This document shows positions 36,721 to 45,903 of a stretch of DNA of 64,000 nucleotides, in pieces (the stretch's first letter is position 1; every line of letters begins with the position of its first letter). Below the pieces are notes generated by a model. That model was not told the origin of the DNA and made no database searches. It saw only the letters and a program-made list of their open reading frames with translations. Both the position numbers and the translations under genes were made by a program. Origin of the DNA: Eutrophovita brisbanensis (lineage in GTDB: Bacteria; Pseudomonadota; Gammaproteobacteria; Burkholderiales; Eutrophovitaceae); the NCBI GenBank assembly GCA_038147395.1, contig JAYQTM010000001.1, positions 930,001 to 994,000 of the forward strand, written 5' to 3'.

Positions 36721-37602
36721 ATGTCGCAAATTAGTGCTAGTTTAGTTAAAGAGCTCAGAGAGCGAACTGGGCTGGGAATGATGGAGTGTAAGAAGGCACT
36801 CACGGAGACGGACGGAGACTTGACGAAAGCGGAGGACCTTCTTCGCATTAAGAGTGGTTCTAAAGCAAGCAAAGTCGCGGGTAGGATTGCGGCCGAGGGG
36901 GCAATCGCTGTTCATATCAGCGATGACGGTAAGGCTGGTGCGATCGTAGAGGTGAATTGTGAGACTGACTTTGTTGGAAAAGATGCTAATTTTTTAAAAT
37001 TTGCCAGTGACATTGCGACCGTCGTGATGGCTCAGTCAGTTACCGAGCCTTCGCAACTGGCGGATCAAAAGTTGCCATCTGGAGACACGGTGGAGGAGGC
37101 TCGGCAGGCGTTGATCATGAAGCTGGGTGAAAATATGTCTGTTCGTAGGGCTCAGAAAGTTACTGCGGAGGGTTCTCTATCATCCTACCTTCACGGTGGG
37201 CGGATTGGTGTCTTGGTGGATGTGGTAGACGGCACGGCTGAGCTTGGTAAAGATCTCGCGATGCACATTGCTGCGGCGAAGCCGGTTGCTGTGTCAGCGG
37301 ACGATGTTGACTCGACGCTCATTGAGCGGGAGAGAGAGATTGCAAAGGCGCGTGCACTAGAGTCTGGCAAGCCAGAAAATATCATTGATAAGATTGTTGA
37401 CGGAAGCGTAAAAAAATATCTTTCCGAGGTGACTCTGTACGGTCAGGTCTTTGTTAAAGATGACAAGAAAACCGTCGAGAAATTGCTCGCAGAAACGAAC
37501 AGCAGCGTAAAGTCATTCCATACGTTTGTCGTTGGTGAGGGTATAGAGAAACGTGTTGATGATTTCGCAGCAGAGGTTGCCGCACAAGCTGGAAAGAAAT
37601 AA
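36721..37602 (+). CDS. tsf: Elongation factor Ts
   Basis: Guanine-nucleotide exchange factor for EF-Tu. The N-terminal UBA-like domain has LVKELRERTGLGMMECKKAL, and the key exchange motif is VNCETDFVGKDANF with the TDFV core near residues 81-84. Two core subdomains follow, with MHIAAAKPVAVSADDV and GEGIEKRVDDFAAEVAAQ at the end. 293 aa is standard. AAGGAG precedes the ATG. Confidence 0.98.
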   Translation: MSQISASLVKELRERTGLGMMECKKALTETDGDLTKAEDLLRIKSGSKASKVAGRIAAEGAIAVHISDDGKAGAIVEVNCETDFVGKDANFLKFASDIATVVMAQSVTEPSQLADQKLPSGDTVEEARQALIMKLGENMSVRRAQKVTAEGSLSSYLHGGRIGVLVDVVDGTAELGKDLAMHIAAAKPVAVSADDVDSTLIEREREIAKARALESGKPENIIDKIVDGSVKKYLSEVTLYGQVFVKDDKKTVEKLLAETNSSVKSFHTFVVGEGIEKRVDDFAAEVAAQAGKK

Positions 37603-37614
37603 CAAGTTAACTAA

Positions 37615-38337
37615 ATGTCTTCTACAACCCCAAAATACAAGCGGATTTTAGTTAAGCTGTCTGGCGAGGCCCTGATGGGTGAGGATTCTTATGGAGTCAA
37701 TAGGGCCACAATCGATCGTATTGTGTCTGAGCTTTCTGAGGTGAGTCAGCTCGGGGTGGAAATGGCCATTGTTATAGGTGGCGGTAATATTTTTCGAGGT
37801 GTGGCGCCCGGGGCTGCTGGTATGGATAGAGCGACCGCGGATTACATGGGAATGCTCGCGACCGTAATGAATGCTCTCGCGTTACAAGATGCATTTAAAG
37901 GCAATGGTGTTAAAAGCCGTGTAGTTTCGGCGCTAAATATTGAACAGGTTGCTGAGCCTTATGTAAGAGGAAAGTCCATCCGTTATCTAGAGCAAAAACA
38001 GGTAGTAATTTTTGCGGCAGGTACTGGCAATCCATTCTTTACCACTGATACAGCGGCAGCTCTTCGCGGCATGGAAATGAATGTTGAAATTGTCTTCAAG
38101 GCGACTAAAGTGGATGGCATATACTCTGACGACCCGCAAAAAAATCCGCTTGCGAAAAAATACGATCGCGTACATTTCGATGAGGCCATTGAGAAAAAAC
38201 TCAAAGTAATGGACGCGACTGCGCTGACCTTGTGTCGAGATCAGAAAATGCCTCTTTGCGTTTTTAGTATTTTGAAGTCAGGAGCGCTCAAGAATGCGGT
38301 ATCTGGAGGTCAGGAAGGCACTTTAGTACATAACTGA
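37615..38337 (+). CDS. pyrH: UMP kinase
   Basis: Hexameric amino-acid-kinase-fold enzyme converting UMP to UDP. KRILVKLSGEALMGED opens the fold; VIGGGNIFRG, DRATADYMGMLATVMNALAL and KATKVDGIYSDDP are family motifs. 240 aa. Starts 12 bp after tsf. Confidence 0.98.
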   Translation: MSSTTPKYKRILVKLSGEALMGEDSYGVNRATIDRIVSELSEVSQLGVEMAIVIGGGNIFRGVAPGAAGMDRATADYMGMLATVMNALALQDAFKGNGVKSRVVSALNIEQVAEPYVRGKSIRYLEQKQVVIFAAGTGNPFFTTDTAAALRGMEMNVEIVFKATKVDGIYSDDPQKNPLAKKYDRVHFDEAIEKKLKVMDATALTLCRDQKMPLCVFSILKSGALKNAVSGGQEGTLVHN

Positions 38338-38361
38338 TTGTAGGCGATCCAAGGAGTTTTT

Positions 38362-38925
38362 ATGTCCGATATTACGAGCGTTATAGATGGTGCAGATGGA
38401 AAAATGAGTCGGTCCCTCGAGGTATTGAAAGAGGACTTGCAAAAAGTCAGGACCGGGCGCGCCCATCCATCTTTGTTGGATCACGTTGAGGTTGAGTATT
38501 ACGGCGCAATGACTCCTCTCACACAGGTCGCAAATGTTACTGCTCTTGATTCAAGAACTCTTGGGGTATCTCCCTGGGAGAAGAGTCTCGCCTCCGCAGT
38601 GGAGAAAGCGATCCGTGATTCAGATTTGGGCCTCAATCCAGCATCAGTTGGAGAGCAAATTCGAGTCCCAATGCCAGTCCTAACTGAGGATCGTCGTAAA
38701 GAATTAATCAAGGTGGTGCGAAAAGAGGCTGAGGCGGCGAGAGTCGCGATCAGGAATGTCAGACGAGACAGTAATGCCGATCTTAAAGCCTTAGTCAAAG
38801 ACAAAACCATTTCTGAGGACGATGAGCGTCGAGGACAGGAGTCCGTTCAGAAAGTCACAGACAAATACATATCAGAGGTCGACGCTGTATTGCTTGCAAA
38901 AGAGTCTGACTTACTGTCAGTGTGA
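38362..38925 (+). CDS. frr: Ribosome recycling factor
   Basis: With EF-G and IF3, splits post-termination ribosomes. KVRTGRAHPSLLDHVEVEYYG is the conserved first helix/loop, RIPMPVLTEDRRKEL-like RVPMPVLTEDRRKELIKVV lies mid-protein, and AIRNVRRDSNADLK is the third helix. AAGGAG site upstream. 187 aa. Confidence 0.98.
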   Translation: MSDITSVIDGADGKMSRSLEVLKEDLQKVRTGRAHPSLLDHVEVEYYGAMTPLTQVANVTALDSRTLGVSPWEKSLASAVEKAIRDSDLGLNPASVGEQIRVPMPVLTEDRRKELIKVVRKEAEAARVAIRNVRRDSNADLKALVKDKTISEDDERRGQESVQKVTDKYISEVDAVLLAKESDLLSV

Positions 38926-38953
38926 ACTACTGAGCTAAGCGACGGCACCTCGT

Positions 38954-39679
38954 GTGATGAAGACTTCAAACATTCCCCGGCACGTAGCAATTATCATGGA
39001 CGGGAACGGCCGTTGGGCTCGGCAGCGGCTGATGCCGAGGGTATTGGGCCACAAGCACGGGGTTCAGTCCGTGCGGTCTGCTATTGAATACTGCCACGGT
39101 AAAGGCATTGACTATCTGACCTTGTTTGCGTTCTCGAGTGAAAATTGGCAACGGCCTAGAGATGAAGTTAAGTTTCTAATGGATTTATTTTTTTCTTCGC
39201 TTGAGAACGAAATAGGGGACTTAGATAAAAACAACGTTCGTTTCAAGGTGGTCGGAGATCGTAATGGTTTTTCGGATAAGTTGCATCGTCTGATCGATCA
39301 ATCAGAGCTTAAAACGCGTGAGAATACGGGGCTCGTTTTAACCATAGCGGCGAACTATGGAGGGCGTTGGGATATTTTGAATGCTGTGAATGATGCGATC
39401 AGGCACGGAATCAAAAAAGTAGATGAAGAAAATTTGAGAAACTTCATGCAGTTGAACGACACCCCGGAGCCCGATCTTTGTATCCGAACGGGCGGTGAAC
39501 ACAGGCTCAGTAACTTTTTGATTTGGGATATGGCGTACACAGAATTCTACTTTACCGACGTGCTGTGGCCAGATTTTGACCACACACAATTTGATCTAGC
39601 GCTCACTGACTTCTCTCAAAGAGATAGACGGTTCGGCCAGATTGATTCGGAATATGACGCTGAGCCAGGAGCGGCGTAG
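38954..39679 (+). CDS. uppS: Undecaprenyl diphosphate synthase (cis-prenyltransferase)
   Basis: Builds C55 undecaprenyl diphosphate from FPP and IPP for peptidoglycan and LPS lipid carriers. HVAIIMDGNGRWARQR holds the catalytic Asp. GHKHGVQSVRSAIEYC, LTLFAFSSENWQRP, and the C-terminal PEPDLCIRTGGEHRLSNFLIWD are the conserved regions. Start GTG 38954 or ATG 38957. 241 aa. Followed three bases later by cdsA. Confidence 0.98.
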   Translation: MMKTSNIPRHVAIIMDGNGRWARQRLMPRVLGHKHGVQSVRSAIEYCHGKGIDYLTLFAFSSENWQRPRDEVKFLMDLFFSSLENEIGDLDKNNVRFKVVGDRNGFSDKLHRLIDQSELKTRENTGLVLTIAANYGGRWDILNAVNDAIRHGIKKVDEENLRNFMQLNDTPEPDLCIRTGGEHRLSNFLIWDMAYTEFYFTDVLWPDFDHTQFDLALTDFSQRDRRFGQIDSEYDAEPGAA

Positions 39680-39682
39680 GTT

Positions 39683-40513
39683 ATGTCAAGTTACGGTCAG
39701 CTAATCAACCGGGCGATAACGGCCTCGGTGTTGGCTTTACTTGCGCTATTGGGATTGTATTTTCTGCCCAACGTTCTCTGGGCGGCTTTATTGTTGATTC
39801 CACTAGCTGTAGTGTCACTCGAGGTGGGGCGTCTCTTCTCGTGGACATCCAGAGGTAGGATTGTTTTAGTAATACTCTCTATATTTTTCTGTGGAATTTC
39901 GTATGTGGCGCCGTGGGTGACGTCATACGGGTTTGCTCAGATCGTTGTCATATTATCGATAGCGTCGCTTCTTTTCTGGCTATTCTTTGTTCCATTCTTC
40001 CTAAGAATTCGAGTTGCGGTAACTAGTCGTTACCTGCAAGCTGCGATTTATGCGGTCATTTTCCTACCCACTTGGGCGTCACTTGTGGCCTTGCAAAACC
40101 GACCCGATTTAGCAGCCCTAGCTATTTTTGCTGTGTGTTTGGTTGATACATCAGGCTTTGTATTTGGTCAGTGGATGGGGCGTCATCAACTGGCAAAGAG
40201 TATTAGCCCGGGAAAAACCATTGAGGGCGTTATTGGTGGTGTGATCACCGTATTCGCTTTTGGAGTCCTCTTGTTATGGGTCGGTGGTGTTGGAGGTCTC
40301 GGGGCTATACCTATTTTGACGATCTTTGTCACGGCAGTTGGTTTTACTATTTTGTGTGTTTTAGGGGATTTGGTCGAGTCGCATTTGAAGCGTTTAGCTG
40401 GAATCAAAAACAGTGGAACCATACTGCCTGGTCACGGAGGGCTTTATGATCGTATTGACGGAATGACTGCTATCTTGCCTACGGTCTTTCTTGTAACTCA
40501 TTGGATGCTGTGA
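39683..40513 (+). CDS. cdsA: Phosphatidate cytidylyltransferase CdsA
   Basis: Makes CDP-diacylglycerol from phosphatidate and CTP. About seven to eight transmembrane helices are visible. The C-terminal signature is SHLKRLAGIKNSGTILPG followed by HGGLYDRIDGM. The usual signature has K-D-x-G where this has K-N-S-G, so a conserved Asp, thought to be a metal ligand, is replaced by Asn; HGG and DRID are intact. 276 aa. The stop overlaps the dxr start (GTGA). Confidence 0.94.
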   Translation: MSSYGQLINRAITASVLALLALLGLYFLPNVLWAALLLIPLAVVSLEVGRLFSWTSRGRIVLVILSIFFCGISYVAPWVTSYGFAQIVVILSIASLLFWLFFVPFFLRIRVAVTSRYLQAAIYAVIFLPTWASLVALQNRPDLAALAIFAVCLVDTSGFVFGQWMGRHQLAKSISPGKTIEGVIGGVITVFAFGVLLLWVGGVGGLGAIPILTIFVTAVGFTILCVLGDLVESHLKRLAGIKNSGTILPGHGGLYDRIDGMTAILPTVFLVTHWML

Positions 40514-41709
40514 GCGAGAGCACTGTAAAAAAGGAGCGCATATCGGTTCTGGGGTCTACGGGTAGTATAGGTGTCAGCACTCTATCTGTGATTCGGCAAC
40601 ATGAGCAGCGTTTCGAAATCTATGGATTGTCGGCGCATACTAATGCTGAACTTCTTCTTGAGCAGTGCAAACAATACCGACCCAGAGTGGTGGTGGTCAC
40701 TGACACGAAAACATTTGAGGAAATTTCCGAGGCGAGCCTTCTAAACGATTTGAACATCGAGTTGCTGTACGGTCAAGATGGGTTGAGGGAGTTAGTTAGT
40801 TCTGAAGAGACCGATACGATTGTTGCTGGAATTACGGGGGCGGCTGGATTGGAGTCCACCTACTACGCAATTATCGAGGGTAAAAAAATACTCGTTGCAA
40901 ACAAGGAGCCTCTGGTGATGGCGGGGGGCTTACTTACGAAAGCATCGTCTGAGTCTGGCGCCTTGATCTTGCCAATTGATAGTGAGCACAATGCGATTCT
41001 CCAATGCTTGGGAACGTCGTTCTTTGAACTTGGAAAGCATCCGACGGTTGAAAAAATATTTTTGACTGCCTCAGGTGGGCCATTTCTGGAGAGGCCAATA
41101 GATACTTTTCACACCATTACGCCGGAAGAAGCGTTGCGCCACCCAACGTGGACAATGGGACGAAAAATTTCAATTGACTCGGCAACGATGATGAATAAAG
41201 GTCTGGAGGTCATTGAGGCAAAGTTTTTGTTTTCGATGTCACCCGAGCAGATTGAGGTTATCGTTCATCCAAAGAGTCTCGTGCATTCATTGGTTCAATT
41301 CATAGACGGCAGCACGATTGCGCAATTGGCAAACCCAGATATGTCGGTTCCAATATCGTTCGCGTTAGCTTATCCAGAGAGAATTAAAATTAATGTTCCA
41401 CAACTGGATCCATCGGCGATGGGAAGCTTGGAATTCTACAAGCCTGATTTTGGTAAGTTTCCGTGTCTGTCATACGCGTATGACGCGCTAGAATGTGGTG
41501 GGGATGCGATGATCAGGTTGAACGCGTCTAATGAAATCGGCGTTCAAGCGTTTTTAGATGGAGTGATTGGGTTTACGGATATCGCGAAAGTCGTTGCCTG
41601 TTCACTCGAACAGTCGTCAACTGTATCGCCCTCATCAGTTGAGGAGATTTTGTGTCAGGATGCTGCTGCGCGCGCATATGCTAGAGAGTACATCGCTAGA
41701 ACAAGCTAA
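40510..41709 (+). CDS. dxr: 1-deoxy-D-xylulose-5-phosphate reductoisomerase
   Basis: Second MEP-pathway step, NADPH-dependent. The nucleotide motif is VLGSTGSIGVSTLSVI. LVANKEPLVMAGGLL, LPIDSEHNAILQCL, TASGGPFLERP, HPTWTMGRKISIDSATMMNKGLEVIEA (as successive motifs) and VHPKSLVHSLVQFIDGS carry substrate and metal residues. I place the start at GTG 40510 in a GTGA overlap with the cdsA stop; an in-frame TTG at 40501 would add three residues. About 399 aa. Confidence 0.97.
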   Translation: MSESTVKKERISVLGSTGSIGVSTLSVIRQHEQRFEIYGLSAHTNAELLLEQCKQYRPRVVVVTDTKTFEEISEASLLNDLNIELLYGQDGLRELVSSEETDTIVAGITGAAGLESTYYAIIEGKKILVANKEPLVMAGGLLTKASSESGALILPIDSEHNAILQCLGTSFFELGKHPTVEKIFLTASGGPFLERPIDTFHTITPEEALRHPTWTMGRKISIDSATMMNKGLEVIEAKFLFSMSPEQIEVIVHPKSLVHSLVQFIDGSTIAQLANPDMSVPISFALAYPERIKINVPQLDPSAMGSLEFYKPDFGKFPCLSYAYDALECGGDAMIRLNASNEIGVQAFLDGVIGFTDIAKVVACSLEQSSTVSPSSVEEILCQDAAARAYAREYIARTS

Positions 41710-41740
41710 TCCGAAGCCACAAGCTTTTTTGGATTTTTAA

Positions 41741-43057
41741 GTGACGATTTTTTTCTTCATTATTGGCATTACAGTTGTCGTGGGTTTTCACGAGTTGGGT
41801 CATTTTGCTGCAGCGCGAGCATTTGGCATCAGGGTTCTGGTATTTTCAATTGGCTTTGGTCGTCCTATTTATCGCTACACGAGTGCCAACGGAACAGAGT
41901 GGCGGATATCCCTAATTCCTCTGGGCGGATACGTCAAAATGCTTGATGTTCACGATGACGTTGAAGTTGAGGATAGTCGCCAAGGCACGGATCAACCGTA
42001 TGATAGTCAGCCCGCCTGGCGGAAAATAGTAGTATCAATTGCAGGTCCAGTCGCCAACCTGATATTGTCAGTTGTCTTTTTTTTGTTTGTTTTTTTATTC
42101 GTCAAAAACATGATGCCTCCCCAGCAAGGGGTTGTCGTTCCTGATTCTCCTGTTCAGCTTGCAAGTCTTATGGAAGGGGATCTAATCACTGAGATAAATG
42201 GGAGACGTATTGACAATTGGTCGGATATTTACTGGGAGTTGATTCGTCACTCTGATGCAGAGATTGATGTTTTAATTAACAGAGGTGGGGAGGCGTTATC
42301 GCTTCGTGTTGTCACCGAGGACAATAAAAAATCCGGCCTTGTTGCGGGTTTTCAGCCTCCTTTGATTAAGCCAGTCATCGGTTATGTAGATCCAGAGGGT
42401 AGCGGGTTCGCATCAGGTCTCAGGCGAGGTGATTTGATCGAGAGGATCGGCGCTACGTACATCAAGAGTTGGACTGATTTAGTCGTGTTTGTCAGTAAAA
42501 ATCCTGGCTCGACGATTCCAGTCACCGTATTGCGTGAAGGTCAACAAGTCAAGCTTCAACTTGTCATTGGTTTCAAACCAGAGAGTTCGGATGTTGGTTA
42601 TTTAGGAGTCAGGGCTGACAATAATGCGACAATGATCTCGTCGTCTCATGAGTCGCGATCAATAACACTTGCCGAGGCTTTCTTTAAAGCCGTTGTGAGA
42701 ACATGGGATCTCAGTCTTTACACGCTAAGTTCCCTCGCATCAATGATTCAGGGGCACAGCGGACTCGAAAACTTGTCTGGTCCCGTCGGGATCGCAAAAC
42801 ATGCAGGTATTTCCGCCGAGAGAGGGTTAATGTCTTATGTTTTATTTTTGTCGCTACTCAGCGTGAGTCTTGCGGTAATCAACATGCTCCCGTTGCCTTT
42901 ATTGGATGGCGGGCACGTGTTGCTCCATTTATATGAGTTAATTATGGGTAAAAAAGTGCCAGAAAAGGTTATAGTTACGTTTTCTAGGCTTGGGATAATC
43001 GCGATTCTTGCCCTGACTGTGTTCTTATTGGCTAATGATATTTCGAAATTGCAGTAG
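41741..43057 (+). CDS. rseP: Site-2 intramembrane metalloprotease RseP
   Basis: Zinc protease of the inner membrane that cleaves anti-sigma factor RseA and remnant signal peptides. The HExxH motif is GFHELGHFAAARAFGI near residue 20, with LPLGGYVKM after it. Two PDZ domains occupy the periplasmic part (VQLASLMEGDLITEINGRRI; SGFASGLRRGDLIERIGATY). The third zinc ligand is in INMLPLPLLDGGHVL. Start GTG 41741. 438 aa. rseP-bamA-skp-lpxD is the conserved order. Confidence 0.97.
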   Translation: MTIFFFIIGITVVVGFHELGHFAAARAFGIRVLVFSIGFGRPIYRYTSANGTEWRISLIPLGGYVKMLDVHDDVEVEDSRQGTDQPYDSQPAWRKIVVSIAGPVANLILSVVFFLFVFLFVKNMMPPQQGVVVPDSPVQLASLMEGDLITEINGRRIDNWSDIYWELIRHSDAEIDVLINRGGEALSLRVVTEDNKKSGLVAGFQPPLIKPVIGYVDPEGSGFASGLRRGDLIERIGATYIKSWTDLVVFVSKNPGSTIPVTVLREGQQVKLQLVIGFKPESSDVGYLGVRADNNATMISSSHESRSITLAEAFFKAVVRTWDLSLYTLSSLASMIQGHSGLENLSGPVGIAKHAGISAERGLMSYVLFLSLLSVSLAVINMLPLPLLDGGHVLLHLYELIMGKKVPEKVIVTFSRLGIIAILALTVFLLANDISKLQ

Positions 43058-43074
43058 AGATAGTAGGAATTGAA

Positions 43075-45355
43075 ATGAAAATTGTGTCCAGGTTCTGTCT
43101 GTTTCTAGCAATGGCTACGATGACGACCATAGCTACGGCTGTCGATCCTTTCGTCGTGAAAGATATACGACTGGAGGGCTTACAGCGAACTGATCCAGGA
43201 GCGGTATTTAGTAACATCACCGTCAGGGTTGGTGATCAGTTTAGTGATAGCCAGGCTACTGACTTGGTTCGAGAGCTATTTAAAACCGGTTTTTTTAAGG
43301 ATGTGCGTGTTGGTGTTGATGGGGACACTTTAGTCATCACGGTGCAAGAGAGGCCCGCGGTTTTCAAGGTTAGTGTTATTGGTTCTAAAGTGATCACGGA
43401 AGAACAAGCTCTCGATGCGCTGTCGAATATGGGGCTACAGCAAAGTACAATTTTGGACGACTCGATTCTTGAACTCGCGGAGAGGGAGTTAAAAAATCTG
43501 TATATATCCCAGGGGAAGTATGGGGTTGAAATAGTGTCAACGATCACTCCACTCGAGCGTAACAGGGTAGCTATCAGTTTTGATGTGTTTGAAGGTAGGA
43601 AGGCTCGAATCAAATCAATTTCATTTGTTGGGAATCAGGCGTTCTCTGAGAGGGAGCTCCTCTCAGAGATGTCGCTTTACTCTGGTGGCGTCTTTGGACT
43701 GTTTCCTAGTTCAGAAGAGTATTCGAGACAGAAACTCGAAGCGGATCTTGAAGAAATCCGGTCCATGTATCTAGACGAGGGATACGTGGACTTCAATATC
43801 ACGTCGACCCAAGTCCAGCTCTCAAAAGATAAAGAGGAGGTGTTTCTCAATATTAAGGTTTCTGAGGGAGAGAGGTTTCGCTTTGGAGCGATTGATATAG
43901 CTGGTGATCGTGTTGTTGATCATGGCGAGTTGATACAGTTCGTGGATATTAGTGCTGGAGATTTGTTCTCAAGGAAGCGGTTGACGGATCTCATTGAGAA
44001 AATAGAGGGACGGTTGGGGCAGGATGGGTATGCCTACGCCTCAGTTAATGCGGTTCCCCAGAGAAACGCCGAAGATCGCGCTGTGAGTTTTTCCCTCTAT
44101 ATCAACGCTGGTCGTAGGATTTATGTCAATCGCATCGACATTGTTGGTAATGTTGGGACACGCGACGAAGTGATACGACGTGAATTAAGACAGCTGGAGG
44201 GTACGTGGTATTCCGTCAGTGATATTAATCGATCAAAACAGCGATTAGATCTCCTTGGTTTTTTCTCGGAGGTTAGTATTGATACAAGGCCGGTTGAGGG
44301 ACGCGATGATCAGGTGGATTTAGAGGTTAGCGTTGTGGAGAGACAGACGGGTAAGTCTATCTCTCGGTCTGGGGTACTCAAGCACTGACGGTGTACTTCT
44401 ACAGGTTGGTCTTGATCAAAAAAACTTTATGGGAACCGGGAATGCACTCGGGGTTAGTGTGTCCTCGGGAAAAGTGAATGAAACCTACGCCGTTAGCTAC
44501 ACAAATCCATATGTTACTGACGAAGGAGTATCGAGAACAGTGACGGTATCTAAAAAAGACACTGATGTGACCAGTCTTGTTGTCTCCAGTTTTCAGTCGA
44601 GCACTTACTCAGCAAATGTAAGTTTCGGTGTGCCTTTGACTGAATACGATCGTATATTTTATGGCTCCGGAATTGAAGAAACGGATTTGACCATATTCGC
44701 GAATTCTCCTGTTCAATATCGTGACTTTGTTGCCAAGAATGGAAATAAAAATACTGTTATCCCTCTAACTGTTGGTTGGGCGAGAGATGAAAGAGACAGC
44801 TCGTTCTACCCGACGGAGGGTCTTATTCAGCGCTTCAATGCGGAGCTATCGACCCCTGCGGGAGACCTAAACTACTACACTGCAACATACAAGACTGAGT
44901 GGTACAAACCGTTAAGCAAGAACACTACCCTCCATTTAGAGGGGAGCGTTGCTTATTCAGATGATTATGACAACAAGGAGTTGCCGTTTTATAAACACTT
45001 CTATGCAGGAGGTGGGTCTAGCGTTAGGGGTTATCAGTCAAGTTCTATTGGGCCGAAAAATGAATTCGGAGAATCGATTGGTGGCAAGAGAAGAGTGCTT
45101 GCCACGGGAGAGTGGTTATTTCCGTTTCCCGGTCTGGAGAAGGATCGCTCAATGCGTTTAGCGGCTTTTGTGGATGCGGGAGGTGTCGAAAACAACTTTG
45201 ATGATGTGTTTTCCGAAATGCGTTACTCCACTGGTGTAGGGTTTCTCTGGTTCTCTCCACTTGGACCGATGCGATTTAGTTTTGCGAAAACTTTGAATGA
45301 TGAAGTTACCGACCGTACTGAAAAATTTCAATTCACGCTTGGTACAACGTTTTGA
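43075..45355 (+). CDS. bamA: Outer-membrane assembly factor BamA, interrupted by an apparent +1 frameshift
   Basis: Central beta-barrel of the BAM complex. The first part (43075-44388) has a signal peptide (FCLFLAMATMTTIATA) and five POTRA domains beginning FVVKDIRLEGLQRTDPGAVF. The barrel is in another frame up to 45355, with NPYVTDEGVSRTV, VGWARDERDSSFYPT, GGSSVRGYQSSSIGP (the VRGY lid-lock motif) and a C-terminal FQFTLGTTF ending in Phe. Reading ERQTGK in frame 1 must switch to SLSLGLGYSSTDG; deletion of one A from the AA at 44353-44354 restores the expected ERQTGSLSLGLGYSS. BamA is essential in Gram-negatives, so a sequence error is more likely than a dead gene. Combined length about 760 aa is normal. 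Confidence 0.93.
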
Positions 45356-45378
45356 TCAATATCGACCGGAGAGGCTAC

Positions 45379-45879
45379 GTGCTTAGACTATCTCAATTAT
45401 TTTTATCTTTAATTTTGTGTGTATTTGTTACTGTTGGGCACTCCGAGGATCTTAAAATTGGCTTTGTTAATACAGAGCGGGTCTTCAAGGAGTCAGCTCC
45501 TGCGGTTCGCTCGCAAAAAAAACTCCAGCAAGAATTTTCAGTCAGAGAGGAAGAGATCAAGGCTGTTGACTCCGAGGCAAAAGGAATTCGGCAAAGACTA
45601 GAAAAAGACGGCTTGATTCTTGAGGAGACTCAGCGTCGGAATCTAGAGGGGGAGCTGGGTCGCCTATCCCGAGAGATGCAACGGCTTCAACGAGAGTTTC
45701 AAGAAGAGCTTAATCTTGCGAAGAATACAGAGATGAAGGTGATATTGAAAATCGCGAACGAGGCGATTCAGAAAATTGCAGTTAGCGAGAACTTCGATCT
45801 TATCTTGCAGGAGGCAGTTTATCGTAGCGATAGACTGGATATTACTGACAAGGTGATTGAGGCTCTGAAAGATAAATAG
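45379..45879 (+). CDS. skp: Periplasmic chaperone Skp (OmpH family)
   Basis: Trimeric holdase that carries unfolded outer-membrane proteins to BamA. The signal peptide (LSQLFLSLILCVFVTVGHS) is followed by EDLKIGFVNTERVFKESAPA and a long coiled-coil tentacle of Glu/Arg/Gln-rich helices. The C-terminal FDLILQEAVYRSDRLDIT is typical. I use GTG 45379, preceded by GGAGAGG, instead of the in-frame TTG at 45352, which would put eight charged residues before the signal peptide. About 166 aa. Placed between bamA and lpxD as usual. Confidence 0.94.
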   Translation: MLRLSQLFLSLILCVFVTVGHSEDLKIGFVNTERVFKESAPAVRSQKKLQQEFSVREEEIKAVDSEAKGIRQRLEKDGLILEETQRRNLEGELGRLSREMQRLQREFQEELNLAKNTEMKVILKIANEAIQKIAVSENFDLILQEAVYRSDRLDITDKVIEALKDK

Positions 45880-45903
45880 AAACGATTCGGGACTGAGGGC
45901 ATT

